Of a stretch of 64,000 nt of DNA, positions 34,994-43,354 are shown piece by piece. The stretch's first letter is position 1. Each line of letters begins with the position of its first letter. Source of the stretch: Longispora sp047121295 (GTDB taxonomy: Bacteria; Actinomycetota; Actinomycetes; Mycobacteriales; Micromonosporaceae). Location: assembly GCF_047121295.1 (NCBI RefSeq), contig NZ_CP139447.1, positions 2,294,001 through 2,358,000 of the forward strand. The letters run 5' to 3'. Under the pieces are notes generated by a model. The model was not told the origin of the DNA, did no database searches, and saw only the letters and a program-made list of their open reading frames with translations. The translations under genes were made by a program, and so were the position numbers.

Positions 34994-36622
34994 TCAGCCC
35001 GACTCCGTCGAGTTCAGCTTCCAGTACTGGCTGGTCGACTCGGTGCACGCGGTCACGGTCACCTGGCCGGGCGTGCCGTTGGCCGAGGTGTTGGTCAGGC
35101 ACTCGCCGGTGTTCACGCTGATGAGCTGGACCCAGCCGTCGCGCTTGTTGCGCAGCCACCACTTCTCGTTCGCCGGCAGCCCGTTGTCGGCGAGGTAGGC
35201 GTCGCGGCCGCCGTCGATGTGCCACAGCTGTACCCGATTGCTGTGGGTGTCCTTGTCCAGCACGAAGGTGTCGGGTGCGTCCATCGGCGTGATCGCCGTG
35301 GTGCCGTCGGGGTAGGTGTGCAGGCAGAACCGCTGGTTGTTTCCTCGGATGCTGCCCGACCAGACGTAGGTCAGCACCTGGTTGCCGTCGGTGAGCTGGT
35401 TGTTGTACAGGTCGAGGTACCAGTCGTCCACGAAGCTCTTGATCCCGGCGCACGCCGCGACCGGCGGCGCGGGCGGGCTCGGGGTGGGGGTGAGGGTGGG
35501 CCCGGCCGAAGGTCCGGGCCGGGTGGGCGTCGCCGAGGCTTCCGGGGAGCCCGCGGTGCCCGGCGTCGACGGCCGGCTCGACGGGCTGGCCGACCTGCTC
35601 GGCGAGGGCGTGGGACCCGGCGTCGGGGCGGCACCCGGGTAGGACAGCGGGGCGGTGCTCAACGCGGCCGGCTGAGCGGCGAGGTCGGGCCCCGCGACTC
35701 CGCTCCGGCCGCCGGTCCAGGCCTGGGCGCCGGCCACCAGCGCCGAGGCGAGGACCACCGCCGCGGCCATCGCGAACCGGGTCCGGAGCCGGAGGTGGCC
35801 GGAGCGGCCCGCCGGAGTGTCGCCGGCCTTCCGTGCGGCCACCGCGAACGCGGTCGCGTCGGCGTACCGCTCACCGGGCGCCTTGCGCATCGCGCGCTCC
35901 ACCACCTCGCGGACCCCGGCGGGCACGCTGACGGGCAGCGGCGCGGGGCTCGCCTGGATGTGCTTGACGGCGATCTGGATCGGATTGTCGCCGGTGAAGG
36001 GCGGGTTGCCGGTCAGGCACCGGTAGCCGACGACGCCGAGCGAGTACAGGTCGGCGGCCGGGGTGACCTCGTCGCCGGTCGCCTGCTCGGGTGCCAGGTA
36101 GCTGGCCGTGCCGACCAGGTCTCCGAGTGTGGTGCCCGGATCGGTGCCGGCGGCGTGTGCGATGCCGAAATCGGTGAGCACCAGGCCGCCGTCCGCGCGG
36201 ATCAGCAGGTTGGCCGGCTTGATGTCGCGGTGGATGATGCCGTGGCGGTGCGCGGCCGCGAGCGCCTCGGCCGCCTGGGCGAGGAGCTCCATGGTCCGGG
36301 CGGGTTCGAGCGTGCCCACCCGGTCCAGCAGCGCGGCCAGGCTCTCGCCCTCGACGAACTCCATCACCAGGTAGCCGGCGCCGTCCAGCTCGCCGTAGTC
36401 GTGGATCCGCACCACGCCGGGATGCCGGATCGTCGCCGTCAGCCGGGCCTCGGCCCGGAACCGGTCACCGAAACCGGGCCGGCCGGCGAACTCGGCTCGC
36501 AGCAGCTTCACCGCGACGGTCCGGTCGAGCACCAGGTCGGTGGCGCGCCACACCTGTCCCATTCCGCCGACGGCGATCCGGTCGGTAAGCCGGTACCGCC
36601 CGTTGATCAACGCCCCTAACAT
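34994..36622 (-). CDS. PknB-type Ser/Thr kinase with C-terminal lectin-like ectodomain
   Basis: 542 residues from ATG 36622 (GGGGG 5-6 nt upstream; GTG 36628 is possible). Kinase 1-~265: AVGGMGQVWRA, VAVKLL, HRDIKPANLL, DFGIA, APEQATGDE. Transmembrane helix ~285-303 (FAMAAAVVLASALVAGAQAW), Pro/Ser/Thr-rich stalk ~325-395, then a ricin-like extracellular domain (RFCLHTYPDGTTAITPM, VQLWHIDG, CLTNTSANGTPGQVTVTACT). All catalytic residues are present. It sits divergent to an AfsR-like regulator, matching the AfsK-AfsR relationship in Streptomyces where the kinase phosphorylates the SARP; that link is inferred. Confidence 0.88.
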   Translation of the reverse strand: MLGALINGRYRLTDRIAVGGMGQVWRATDLVLDRTVAVKLLRAEFAGRPGFGDRFRAEARLTATIRHPGVVRIHDYGELDGAGYLVMEFVEGESLAALLDRVGTLEPARTMELLAQAAEALAAAHRHGIIHRDIKPANLLIRADGGLVLTDFGIAHAAGTDPGTTLGDLVGTASYLAPEQATGDEVTPAADLYSLGVVGYRCLTGNPPFTGDNPIQIAVKHIQASPAPLPVSVPAGVREVVERAMRKAPGERYADATAFAVAARKAGDTPAGRSGHLRLRTRFAMAAAVVLASALVAGAQAWTGGRSGVAGPDLAAQPAALSTAPLSYPGAAPTPGPTPSPSRSASPSSRPSTPGTAGSPEASATPTRPGPSAGPTLTPTPSPPAPPVAACAGIKSFVDDWYLDLYNNQLTDGNQVLTYVWSGSIRGNNQRFCLHTYPDGTTAITPMDAPDTFVLDKDTHSNRVQLWHIDGGRDAYLADNGLPANEKWWLRNKRDGWVQLISVNTGECLTNTSANGTPGQVTVTACTESTSQYWKLNSTESG

Positions 36623-36738
36623 GATCACCCCCAGCGGAGCAGGCTACAGGAGACACGCGGAGGGTCCGGGCGGTGATCCGCCCCGCTCTATAGGGCAGGA
36701 TTGTTGCCTGGTCTACGGCCGGAGGAGGTGCATGGCGC

Positions 36739-38541
36739 GTGCATGCCGTCCGATTCGATCTACTGGGTCCGGTTCGCGGCTATGTGGGCGGGGTGGAGAC
36801 GCCGCTCGGAGCCCGGCAGCAGCTGGCGTTCCTCACCACGCTGCTCGTGGCCGGCGGCCGCACCGTGCCCGTGGACCAGCTCGTCGACGGCATCTGGTCG
36901 GAGGACCCGCCGGCCCGCGCCATCGGGGTGATCCGCACCTACGCGTCCCGGCTACGCGGACAGCTCGCCGGCAGCGGGGTGGACATCATCCACCGGGCCG
37001 GCGGCTACGCGGCGACCGTGCCGGCCGGCGCGCTCGACCTCGACGAGTTCGAGGAGCACGTCGCGGCCGGCCGGCTGTCCGCCGCCCTCGCGCTGCACCG
37101 AGGCGAACCCCTCGCGGGCGTGCCGGGCCCGCTCGCCGAACGGCACCGCGCCCGGCTCCTCGAACGGATCGGCCAGGTCGTCGAAGCCCGGATCGACGCC
37201 GACCTGGCGGCCGGACGAGGCGCGGACGTGATCGTGGAGTTGACCGCCCTGATCGCCGAGCAGCCGCTCCGCGAGCGGTGGCGGGGCCAGCTGATGACGG
37301 CGCTGTACCAGTCGGGCCGCCAGTCCGACGCCCTCGCGGTCTACGCCGATGCGCGCCGGATCCTCACGGAGGAACTCGGCTGCGAGCCGGGCCCTGAGCT
37401 CCGGGAGGTCCACCGCCAGATCCTCACCGAGGAGATGGTGGTCGCCCCGCGCGGTGCCGCGCCCCGGCCGGCGCAGCTCCCGGCGGCCCCGACGGACCTG
37501 ACCGGTCGGGACGCCGTGATCGGCGCGCTCGCCGGCCGGACGCCGCCGATCGTGGCGCTCACCGGGCCCGGCGGGGTGGGCAAGACCGCGGTGGCGCTCA
37601 CCCTCGCCCACCACTGGCGGAACCGGTACCCGGACGGCCAGCTCCATGTCGACCTGCGCGGCGTCGACGCGGACCCCCGGGACCCGGCCGACGTGCTCGC
37701 CGACTTCCTCCGAGCCCTGGGCGCCGAGGTGCCCGACGGCCTGCCCGGGCGGGCGGCGCTGTACCGGAGCATGCTCGCCGACCGCGAGCTGCTGGTCGTG
37801 CTGGACAACGCCCGCGACCTGGCGCAGGTCACGCCACTGCTGCCCGGAGCGGCCGGCAGCTCCGTCCTGATCACGAGCCGGACCGCGCTCGACGGTCTGG
37901 CGGGCGCGGAGGCGGTCGAGCTCACCGCCCTGTCCCGGTCGTCGTCGGTGGATCTGCTGGCGCGGATCGTTGGCCCGGGCCGGATCGCCGCCGAACCGGA
38001 CGCGGCCGACGCGGTCGCCGCGGCCTGCGGCGGCCTGCCGCTGGCGCTGCGGGTGGCCGGCGCGCGGCTGGCCAAGCGGCCCGGCTGGTCGGTGGCCGCC
38101 CTGTCCGAGCGCCTGGCCGACGAATCGGGCCGGCTCGACCAGCTCCGGGCCGGCGACTTCACCGTCGAGGCCGCCTTCGCGCTCAGCTACCGCCAGCTCG
38201 ACCAGGAGTCCGCGCGGGCGTTCCGGCTGCTGGCCGTCGCGCCGGCCGGGCTGGTGTCCCTGGCCGCCGCGGCGGCGCTGCTCGACCGGCCGGCGCGGGC
38301 CGCCGACGAGCTGCTGGAGTCGCTGGTCGACTGCGGCCTGCTGCGCACCCCGGCCGCCGGGCAGTACGACTACCACGACCTGCTCCGGCTGTACGCCCGC
38401 AAGTGCGGCAAGTACGAGGACTCGCCTGCCGAGCGGGCCGCCGCGCTCGACCGGCTGCTCGCGCACTACCTCGACGAGCCCGGGGCCGAGGCCGCGCACC
38501 GGGGAGGGCCACACCGCGCGGGGCTGTTGATCAAGCGTTGA
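36739..38541 (+). CDS. AfsR-like SARP regulator (DNA-binding, BTAD and NB-ARC), no TPR tail
   Basis: 600 residues from GTG 36739 (GGAGGAGG 10-15 nt upstream). N-terminal OmpR-type winged helix with VDQLVDGIWSEDPPARAIGV and SRLRGQL, BTAD region to ~245, then NB-ARC with Walker A GPGGVGKTA near 273 and the plant-R-like LLVVLDNARD and GLPLALRVAG. The C-terminal TPR array of full AfsR proteins is missing; the protein stops soon after the winged-helix region. ATP/ADP binding and kinase input probably set its activity. A -10-like TATAGG lies near 36690. Confidence 0.87.
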   Translation: MHAVRFDLLGPVRGYVGGVETPLGARQQLAFLTTLLVAGGRTVPVDQLVDGIWSEDPPARAIGVIRTYASRLRGQLAGSGVDIIHRAGGYAATVPAGALDLDEFEEHVAAGRLSAALALHRGEPLAGVPGPLAERHRARLLERIGQVVEARIDADLAAGRGADVIVELTALIAEQPLRERWRGQLMTALYQSGRQSDALAVYADARRILTEELGCEPGPELREVHRQILTEEMVVAPRGAAPRPAQLPAAPTDLTGRDAVIGALAGRTPPIVALTGPGGVGKTAVALTLAHHWRNRYPDGQLHVDLRGVDADPRDPADVLADFLRALGAEVPDGLPGRAALYRSMLADRELLVVLDNARDLAQVTPLLPGAAGSSVLITSRTALDGLAGAEAVELTALSRSSSVDLLARIVGPGRIAAEPDAADAVAAACGGLPLALRVAGARLAKRPGWSVAALSERLADESGRLDQLRAGDFTVEAAFALSYRQLDQESARAFRLLAVAPAGLVSLAAAAALLDRPARAADELLESLVDCGLLRTPAAGQYDYHDLLRLYARKCGKYEDSPAERAAALDRLLAHYLDEPGAEAAHRGGPHRAGLLIKR

Positions 38542-38569
38542 ATCAGCGTTGATCACCGTCGGTGACCAT
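38526..38569 (+). promoter_or_regulatory. SARP-type operator and -10 upstream of the hemerythrin-cysteine dioxygenase operon
   Basis: GTTGATC (38526), GTTGAAT (38537) and GTTGATC (38548), period 11 bp; then 9 bp and GACCAT (38564-38569). The ATG at 38577 begins 7 bp after the hexamer, implying a leaderless mRNA. The operator overlaps the last codons of the SARP gene upstream. Confidence 0.75.
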
Positions 38570-38576
38570 GGCTGGC

Positions 38577-39230
38577 ATGACCGACCACCGCCCTGACACC
38601 CACGACATGATCCTGGTGCACCGGGTGTACCGCCGCGAGTTCGCCCTGGCCCCGAGCCTGATCCGCGACGTCGAGCCCGGCGACCACCGGCGCGCCGCCG
38701 AGCTGGCCGTGCACATCGACACCCTGCTCGTCGGGCTGCACCGCCACCACCGCACCGAGGACGAGCTGCTGTGGCCGAAGTTGCGCGAGCGGGTCCGGAT
38801 CGACGGCCTGCTGGTGGACCGGATGACCGACCAGCATGTCCGGGTCGCCCAGCTGATCGACGGCCTGGGCGTGCCGCTGGCCGCCTGGCGCATCAGCCCC
38901 GAGGTCGTGCGCCGCGAGCGGCTGGCCCGACTGCTCACCGAACTGGCCCTCGAACTCACCGCTCACCTCGACGACGAGGAGCAGCTCATCCTGCCCCTCG
39001 CCGCCGAGCATCTCAGCGTCGAGGAATGGGACCAGCTCGGCAAGCATGGCATGGCCGGCCTGCCACAGGACCGGCTGCTGATGGCGCTCGGCGCGATCCT
39101 GGAGGACGCCGACCAGGACGAGCGGGCCGCCTTCCTGGCCAAGCTCCCCGTGCCCGTCCAGCTGGTCTGGCGACAGATCGGAGCCATCGGGTACGAGCGG
39201 ACCATGGCGCGGATCCGGGCCGCCGCGTGA
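38577..39230 (+). CDS. hemerythrin HHE-domain protein
   Basis: 217 residues from ATG 38577, chosen because it is 7 bp after the -10-like hexamer and because no ribosome site precedes it. Di-iron ligands: HRVYRREF, HRHHRTEDELLWP, DQHVRVAQL, HLDDEEQLILP. Four-helix bundle binding O2 or sensing it/ROS in the cytoplasm. The stop overlaps the cysteine dioxygenase start, so the two products are made together. Confidence 0.87.
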   Translation: MTDHRPDTHDMILVHRVYRREFALAPSLIRDVEPGDHRRAAELAVHIDTLLVGLHRHHRTEDELLWPKLRERVRIDGLLVDRMTDQHVRVAQLIDGLGVPLAAWRISPEVVRRERLARLLTELALELTAHLDDEEQLILPLAAEHLSVEEWDQLGKHGMAGLPQDRLLMALGAILEDADQDERAAFLAKLPVPVQLVWRQIGAIGYERTMARIRAAA

Positions 39231-39811
39231 GTCCCCGGATCACCGAGCTGCTCGCCGACCTGCGCCGGTACGCCGAGTCGGGCGTGCTGTACGCGCCGAC
39301 CGCCGCCGACCTGCTCCGCAAGCACCTCGCGGCGGGGCTGGACCTGGACCCGGAGCTGTGCGCCGGCGAGGCGACCGGTTACAGCCAGCGCGTCCTGTAC
39401 TCGGGCCCGAGCCACTCGGTGCTGGCGCTGACCTGGATGCCCGGCCAGCAGACCTCGATCCACGACCACATCGCCTGGTGCGTCGTCGGAGTACTGGAGG
39501 GCTGCGAGCTCGACGAGGCCTTCCGGCTGTGGCGGGTACCCGGCAAGCGCCGCCGCTATCTGGTCCCCGACGGCCAGACCACCAGCACCGCCGGCCGGGT
39601 CACGATGCTCCAGCCGCCGCACGAGGACATCCACCGGGTCTCCAACCCGGGCAGGACCCGCGCGGTCTCGCTGCACATCTACGGCGCCGACATCACCGCC
39701 AACGGCTCCAGCTCGATCAACCGGGTGTTCGGCGAGGCGGTCCTCGACGAGCCGCCGCTCGGGGCGCGGCCCGTCACCTGGCGCGAGCCGGCGGGGCCCC
39801 TGGCACCATGA
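39227..39811 (+). CDS. cysteine dioxygenase-like cupin
   Basis: 194 residues from GTG 39227, coupled (GTGA) to the hemerythrin gene. Cupin with the 3-His iron site: TSIHDHIAWCVVGVLEGCEL and the later DIHRVSNPGRTRAVSLHIYG. Family enzymes add O2 to the thiol of cysteine to give cysteine sulfinate, or act on related thiols. Pairing of an O2-binding hemerythrin with an O2-dependent thiol oxygenase is sensible but untested. Confidence 0.85.
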   Translation: MSPRITELLADLRRYAESGVLYAPTAADLLRKHLAAGLDLDPELCAGEATGYSQRVLYSGPSHSVLALTWMPGQQTSIHDHIAWCVVGVLEGCELDEAFRLWRVPGKRRRYLVPDGQTTSTAGRVTMLQPPHEDIHRVSNPGRTRAVSLHIYGADITANGSSSINRVFGEAVLDEPPLGARPVTWREPAGPLAP

Positions 39812-39867
39812 CCGCCGCGCCGGGAAGCGGGCCACCGCGATGGGGCATCGGGCCCGCTCCCGGCGCG

Positions 39868-39900
39868 GTTGATCCGGTGTTGATCGCCGGCTGACACCGT
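39868..39900 (+). promoter_or_regulatory. SARP-type operator and -10 upstream of the large AfsR-like gene
   Basis: GTTGATC at 39868 and 39879 (11-bp period), 9 bp, then CACCGT at 39895-39900. ATG at 39908 is 7 bp later, again a leaderless arrangement. Suggests autoregulation. Confidence 0.75.
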
Positions 39901-39907
39901 CGCCGGC

Positions 39908-42763
39908 ATGACGGACACACTGCGTTTCGAGGTGCTCGGCTCGGTCCGCGCGTGGCGGGGCGACTCCGAACTGAACGTCGGTGCCCCGCAACAACGCGCG
40001 GTCCTGAGCGTCCTGCTGCTCCGCCGGGGCCGGCTGGCGACGGTCGACGAGCTGGTCGACGCGCTGTGGGAGACCGACCCGCCACCCCGCGCGGTCGGCG
40101 CGCTGCGCACCTACACGTCGCGACTGCGCGCGGTACTCGGCCCGGAGACGCTCCGCTCGGCGGCTGGCGGCTACGTGCTCGACGCGCCGAAACTGGACCT
40201 GGCGACCTTCGAGGACCGGATCGCGGCGGCCCGGCGGGCCACCGACCCGGGCACGGCGGCCGGGCTCGTGCACGACGCCCTCGCGCTGTGGCAGGGCGAG
40301 CCGCTGGCCGGCGTGCCGGGGCCGTACGCCGCCGCGCAGCGCGACCGGCTGACGGAGGAGCGGCTGGCTGCTCTGGAGTACCGGATAGAACTGGATCTTC
40401 ATCTGGGTCGGCATGCCCGGCTGGTCGGCGAGCTGGCCGAGCTCACCGCCCGGCATCCGCTCAGGGAGGGGCTGCGGGCGAGCCAGATGCTGGCGCTGTA
40501 CCGGTCCGGCCGGCAGGGCGAGGCGCTGAAGGCCTTCGCCGACACCCACGAGCTGCTGGTCGAGGAGCTTGGCGCCGACCCCGGCCCGGCGCTGCGTGAA
40601 CTCCACCACCAGATCCTCAACGGGACCGTGCCCGACGCGGGCGCGGAGGTGGCCGTGCCGGCGCAGCTACCCGCCGACGTGCCCGACTTCACCGGCCGGG
40701 CCGGCGAGGTGGACGCGGCCCGCGCGGTGCTCACCGGCGCCGGGCAGCGGCCGATGAGCGTGGTGGCCGTGTCGGGCGCGGGCGGGGCGGGCAAGACGAC
40801 GTTCGCGCTGCACCTCGCGCACCTGGTCCGGGACCGCTTCCCGGACGGCCAGCTCTACGTCGACCTACGCGGCGTCGGTCCGGCGCCCCGCGAGGCGGAC
40901 GCGGTGCTGGCCGCGTTCCTGGCGGCGTTCGGCGTGCCGATCGAGCGGCTGCCCGACGACCTCGCCGAGCGGGCCGCCCTCTTCCGGTCCACAGTGGCCG
41001 ACCGGCGGGTGCTCGTCGTCCTCGACAACGCCCGCGACGCCGCGCAGGTCCGGTCGCTGCTGCCCGGTACCGCCGGCTGCGTGGTCGTCGTGACCAGCCG
41101 GGCGCGCCTCGTCGACCTGCACGCCTCGCACGTCGTCCACCTCGACGCGCTGCCCGTCGACGACGCGCTCGACCTCCTCGGCCGGATCGTCGGCGGACAC
41201 CGGACCGCGGCGGAGCCGGACGCCGCCATCGACCTCGTCCGGCTCTGTGACCACCTGCCGCTCGCGGTCCGGATCGCCGGCGCGCGGTTGGCGGCGCGGC
41301 CCGAGTGGCGGATCGGCACCGTCGTGGACCGGCTCAGCGACGAGCGGCACCGGCTCGACGAGCTGCGCGCCGGCGACCTGGCGGTCGAGGCGACGATCCT
41401 CGCGGGCTACGACACCCTCGAACCGGAACTCGCCCGGGCCCTCCGGCTGCTGGCTCTGCCGGAGGCCGCCTCGCTGTCCGTGCGGGCCGCCTCCGTGCTG
41501 CTCGGCGTCGCGGAACCGGCCGCCGAGTCCCTGATGGAGCAGCTCGTGGATCTGAGCCTCCTCGGCGCGCGGGCACCTGGCCGGTACCGCTTTCACGACC
41601 TGGTCCGGGTCGTGGCCCGCAAGCTCGCGGCGGCCACCGAGCCGGCGGCGGAGCGCACGGCGGTGATCCGGGCCCTGCTCGACGACTACCTGGCGACCGT
41701 GAAGTCCCTGATCCGGGTCGCGGTGCCGGGCAGCGCGACGCTCGTCGGCCAGCTGGCCGACACCACGTCGCCCGGGGAACGGCTCGCCGACCGCGACGCC
41801 GCCCGCCGCTGGCTGGCCGCGGAGCACTCCGCGCTCCTCGAGGCCGTGCGCCAGGTGGCCGGCTGGCCCGAGCCGCCGGTCCGGGTGGCCGCCGACCTGC
41901 TGTTCGGGCTGCGCGACACCCTGGACTGGGACCACCACTGGTCGGAGACCGAACACGCGGCGCGCACGGTGGGCGCGGCGGCGGCCCGGGTCGGTGACCG
42001 GTGGGCCGAGGGCCGGGCCCGGGGCGTCGGCTGCACTCTGCTGCAGGCCCGGGGCCGGGTGGCCGACGTCGAGGCGGAGCTGCCCGGCGTCCGGCGCCGC
42101 GCCGCGCAGGCCGGCGACGCGCTCAACCTGGCCTACATCAGCCGACTGTCCGGCAGCGTGGCGATGGCGATGGGCCGGCCCGAGCAGGCCGCCGGGCTGT
42201 GGGCGGAAGCCCTCGTGGCGTTCGAGCAGGCCGGCGACGGGGTCGGTGCGGCCAGCACCCTCGCGAACCGGGCCGCCGCGCTCGCCGGCCTGGGCCGTTT
42301 CGACGACGCCCTCGAGGCGGGGGAGCGCGCGCGGACGCTGCACCGCGAACACGGTTTCGCCGAGGGCGAGGGGCATGCCCTGCACACCCTCGGCCGGATC
42401 GCGCGCCGGGCCGGCCAGCCGGAACTCGCCGCCGACTACCACCAGGCCAGCCTTGCGATCTACCGCGCCGAGGGTTACCGGGGCCGGGGCATGGGCTGGA
42501 TGCTGTTCCGGCTGGCCGAGGCGCAGCTCGACGCCGGCCGGGCCGGGGACGCCGCGGCCTCGGCCGCCGAGTCGACGCGCATGCTCCGCGAACTCGGCGA
42601 CCAGGTCGGCATGGGTCAGGCCCTGGGCGTGCTCGGCCGGGCCCTCGAAGCGGCCGGCGACCACCGGGCCGCCGTGGACTGCTGGCGGGAAGGGCACGCG
42701 GCGCTGGCCCGGGCGGGCAGCCCGCTGGCGGGTGGCCTGGCGGAGCTCGCGGCCGGCCGTTGA
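39908..42763 (+). CDS. AfsR-like SARP regulator with NB-ARC and TPR domains
   Basis: 951 residues, full AfsR architecture. OmpR-type winged helix 1-95 (VDELVDALWETDPPPRAVGA), BTAD ~96-245, NB-ARC from ~265 with Walker A GAGGAGKTTF near 294 and LVVLDNARDAAQVRSLLPGT, GLPLA-like DHLPLAVRIAGARLAARPEW, then from ~620 a tetratricopeptide array (AARVGDRWAEGRARG..., LHTLGRIARRAGQPELAADY). AfsR proteins bind 11-bp-spaced heptamers and recruit RNA polymerase; exactly such repeats precede this gene and four others nearby. The last codons overlap the next operator. Confidence 0.92.
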   Translation: MTDTLRFEVLGSVRAWRGDSELNVGAPQQRAVLSVLLLRRGRLATVDELVDALWETDPPPRAVGALRTYTSRLRAVLGPETLRSAAGGYVLDAPKLDLATFEDRIAAARRATDPGTAAGLVHDALALWQGEPLAGVPGPYAAAQRDRLTEERLAALEYRIELDLHLGRHARLVGELAELTARHPLREGLRASQMLALYRSGRQGEALKAFADTHELLVEELGADPGPALRELHHQILNGTVPDAGAEVAVPAQLPADVPDFTGRAGEVDAARAVLTGAGQRPMSVVAVSGAGGAGKTTFALHLAHLVRDRFPDGQLYVDLRGVGPAPREADAVLAAFLAAFGVPIERLPDDLAERAALFRSTVADRRVLVVLDNARDAAQVRSLLPGTAGCVVVVTSRARLVDLHASHVVHLDALPVDDALDLLGRIVGGHRTAAEPDAAIDLVRLCDHLPLAVRIAGARLAARPEWRIGTVVDRLSDERHRLDELRAGDLAVEATILAGYDTLEPELARALRLLALPEAASLSVRAASVLLGVAEPAAESLMEQLVDLSLLGARAPGRYRFHDLVRVVARKLAAATEPAAERTAVIRALLDDYLATVKSLIRVAVPGSATLVGQLADTTSPGERLADRDAARRWLAAEHSALLEAVRQVAGWPEPPVRVAADLLFGLRDTLDWDHHWSETEHAARTVGAAAARVGDRWAEGRARGVGCTLLQARGRVADVEAELPGVRRRAAQAGDALNLAYISRLSGSVAMAMGRPEQAAGLWAEALVAFEQAGDGVGAASTLANRAAALAGLGRFDDALEAGERARTLHREHGFAEGEGHALHTLGRIARRAGQPELAADYHQASLAIYRAEGYRGRGMGWMLFRLAEAQLDAGRAGDAAASAAESTRMLRELGDQVGMGQALGVLGRALEAAGDHRAAVDCWREGHAALARAGSPLAGGLAELAAGR

Positions 42764-42791
42764 TCCGTTGTTGATCTCCCGCTGCCAGGCT
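42759..42791 (+). promoter_or_regulatory. SARP-type operator and -10 upstream of the 37-residue peptide gene
   Basis: GTTGATC at 42759 and 42770, then 9 bp and CAGGCT (42786-42791). The first heptamer includes the stop codon of the AfsR-like gene. Confidence 0.78.
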
Positions 42792-42823
42792 CCGTGCCGA
42801 CAACCCGACCGAGAGGAACACCG

Positions 42824-42937
42824 ATGAGCACCCCCGAACCGGAACCCGTCGACGACGTCGAAGCCGCCGACGAGGCCGTCGAGCAGCACCCGACCCACGA
42901 CGGCCCGAAGCCGCTCAGCCTGGACGACGACTGGTGA
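42824..42937 (+). CDS. 37-residue acidic peptide, AfsS-like position
   Basis: Begins MSTPEPEPVDDVEAADEAVE and ends PKPLSLDDDW. GAGAGGAA 5 nt before the ATG is a strong ribosome site, and its own SARP-type promoter precedes it. About a third of residues are Asp or Glu; no signal peptide, no Cys. In Streptomyces the small activator gene afsS sits directly downstream of afsR and is switched on by AfsR through 11-bp repeats; position and promoter here are equivalent, and TPEP-like runs are shared by my recollection. It could also be a RiPP-type precursor, but no modifying enzyme is adjacent. Confidence 0.7.
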   Translation: MSTPEPEPVDDVEAADEAVEQHPTHDGPKPLSLDDDW

Positions 42938-42955
42938 GCCGCGCGGACATCCGTT

Positions 42956-42988
42956 GTTGATCAGGTATTGATCGCCGCCGGACAGGAT
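42956..42988 (+). promoter_or_regulatory. SARP-type operator and -10 upstream of the acetate operon
   Basis: GTTGATC (42956) and ATTGATC (42967), 9 bp, CAGGAT (42983-42988). The transcript would start near 42995, about 75 nt before the first ATG. Confidence 0.75.
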
Positions 42989-43069
42989 CTTCGATCGGAG
43001 CGGGTCGCGGGGTCGACGGGGGCCGCGTGGCCCGCTCCGTTCGGAAACTTCTCTGGGGGTTCACAGGCA

Positions 43070-43354
43070 ATGTCGTCCACTGATCCACGATTCATCGAGC
43101 TGCGGGGCAGGTTCCGGCGGTTCGCCTTCCCGATGACCGTGCTATTCCTGGCCTGGTTCGCCGCGTACGTGCTGCTGTCGGCCTACGCCCGGGAGTTCAT
43201 GGCCGTCAGGGTGTTCGGGCACGTCAACATGGCGCTGCTGCTCGGGCTCGGCCAGTTCGCGTCGACGTTCGCGATCACGGGGGTCTATGCCCGGTTCGCC
43301 CGCCGGCGGCTCGACCCGCTCGTCGCGGAGCTGCGCGCGGAGGGCACGCGATGA
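43070..43354 (+). CDS. DUF485 membrane protein, ActP partner
   Basis: 94 residues from ATG 43070. Two transmembrane helices (FPMTVLFLAWFAAYVLLSAYA and MALLLGLGQFASTFAITGVY) and the motif YARFARRRLDPLVAELR typical of DUF485 (YjcH). These proteins are encoded next to the acetate symporter and may be a small subunit. Overlaps the next start by 4 bp. Confidence 0.9.
   Translation: MSSTDPRFIELRGRFRRFAFPMTVLFLAWFAAYVLLSAYAREFMAVRVFGHVNMALLLGLGQFASTFAITGVYARFARRRLDPLVAELRAEGTR

Noticed and set aside
36952..38556. 534-codon open frame opposite the first SARP
   Set aside because: Purely antisense to an intact AfsR-like gene with Walker A and BTAD domains.
42824..42937. Lanthipeptide or lasso precursor
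   Set aside because: No Cys, no cyclase, dehydratase or B/C proteins nearby; AfsS-like position explains it better.
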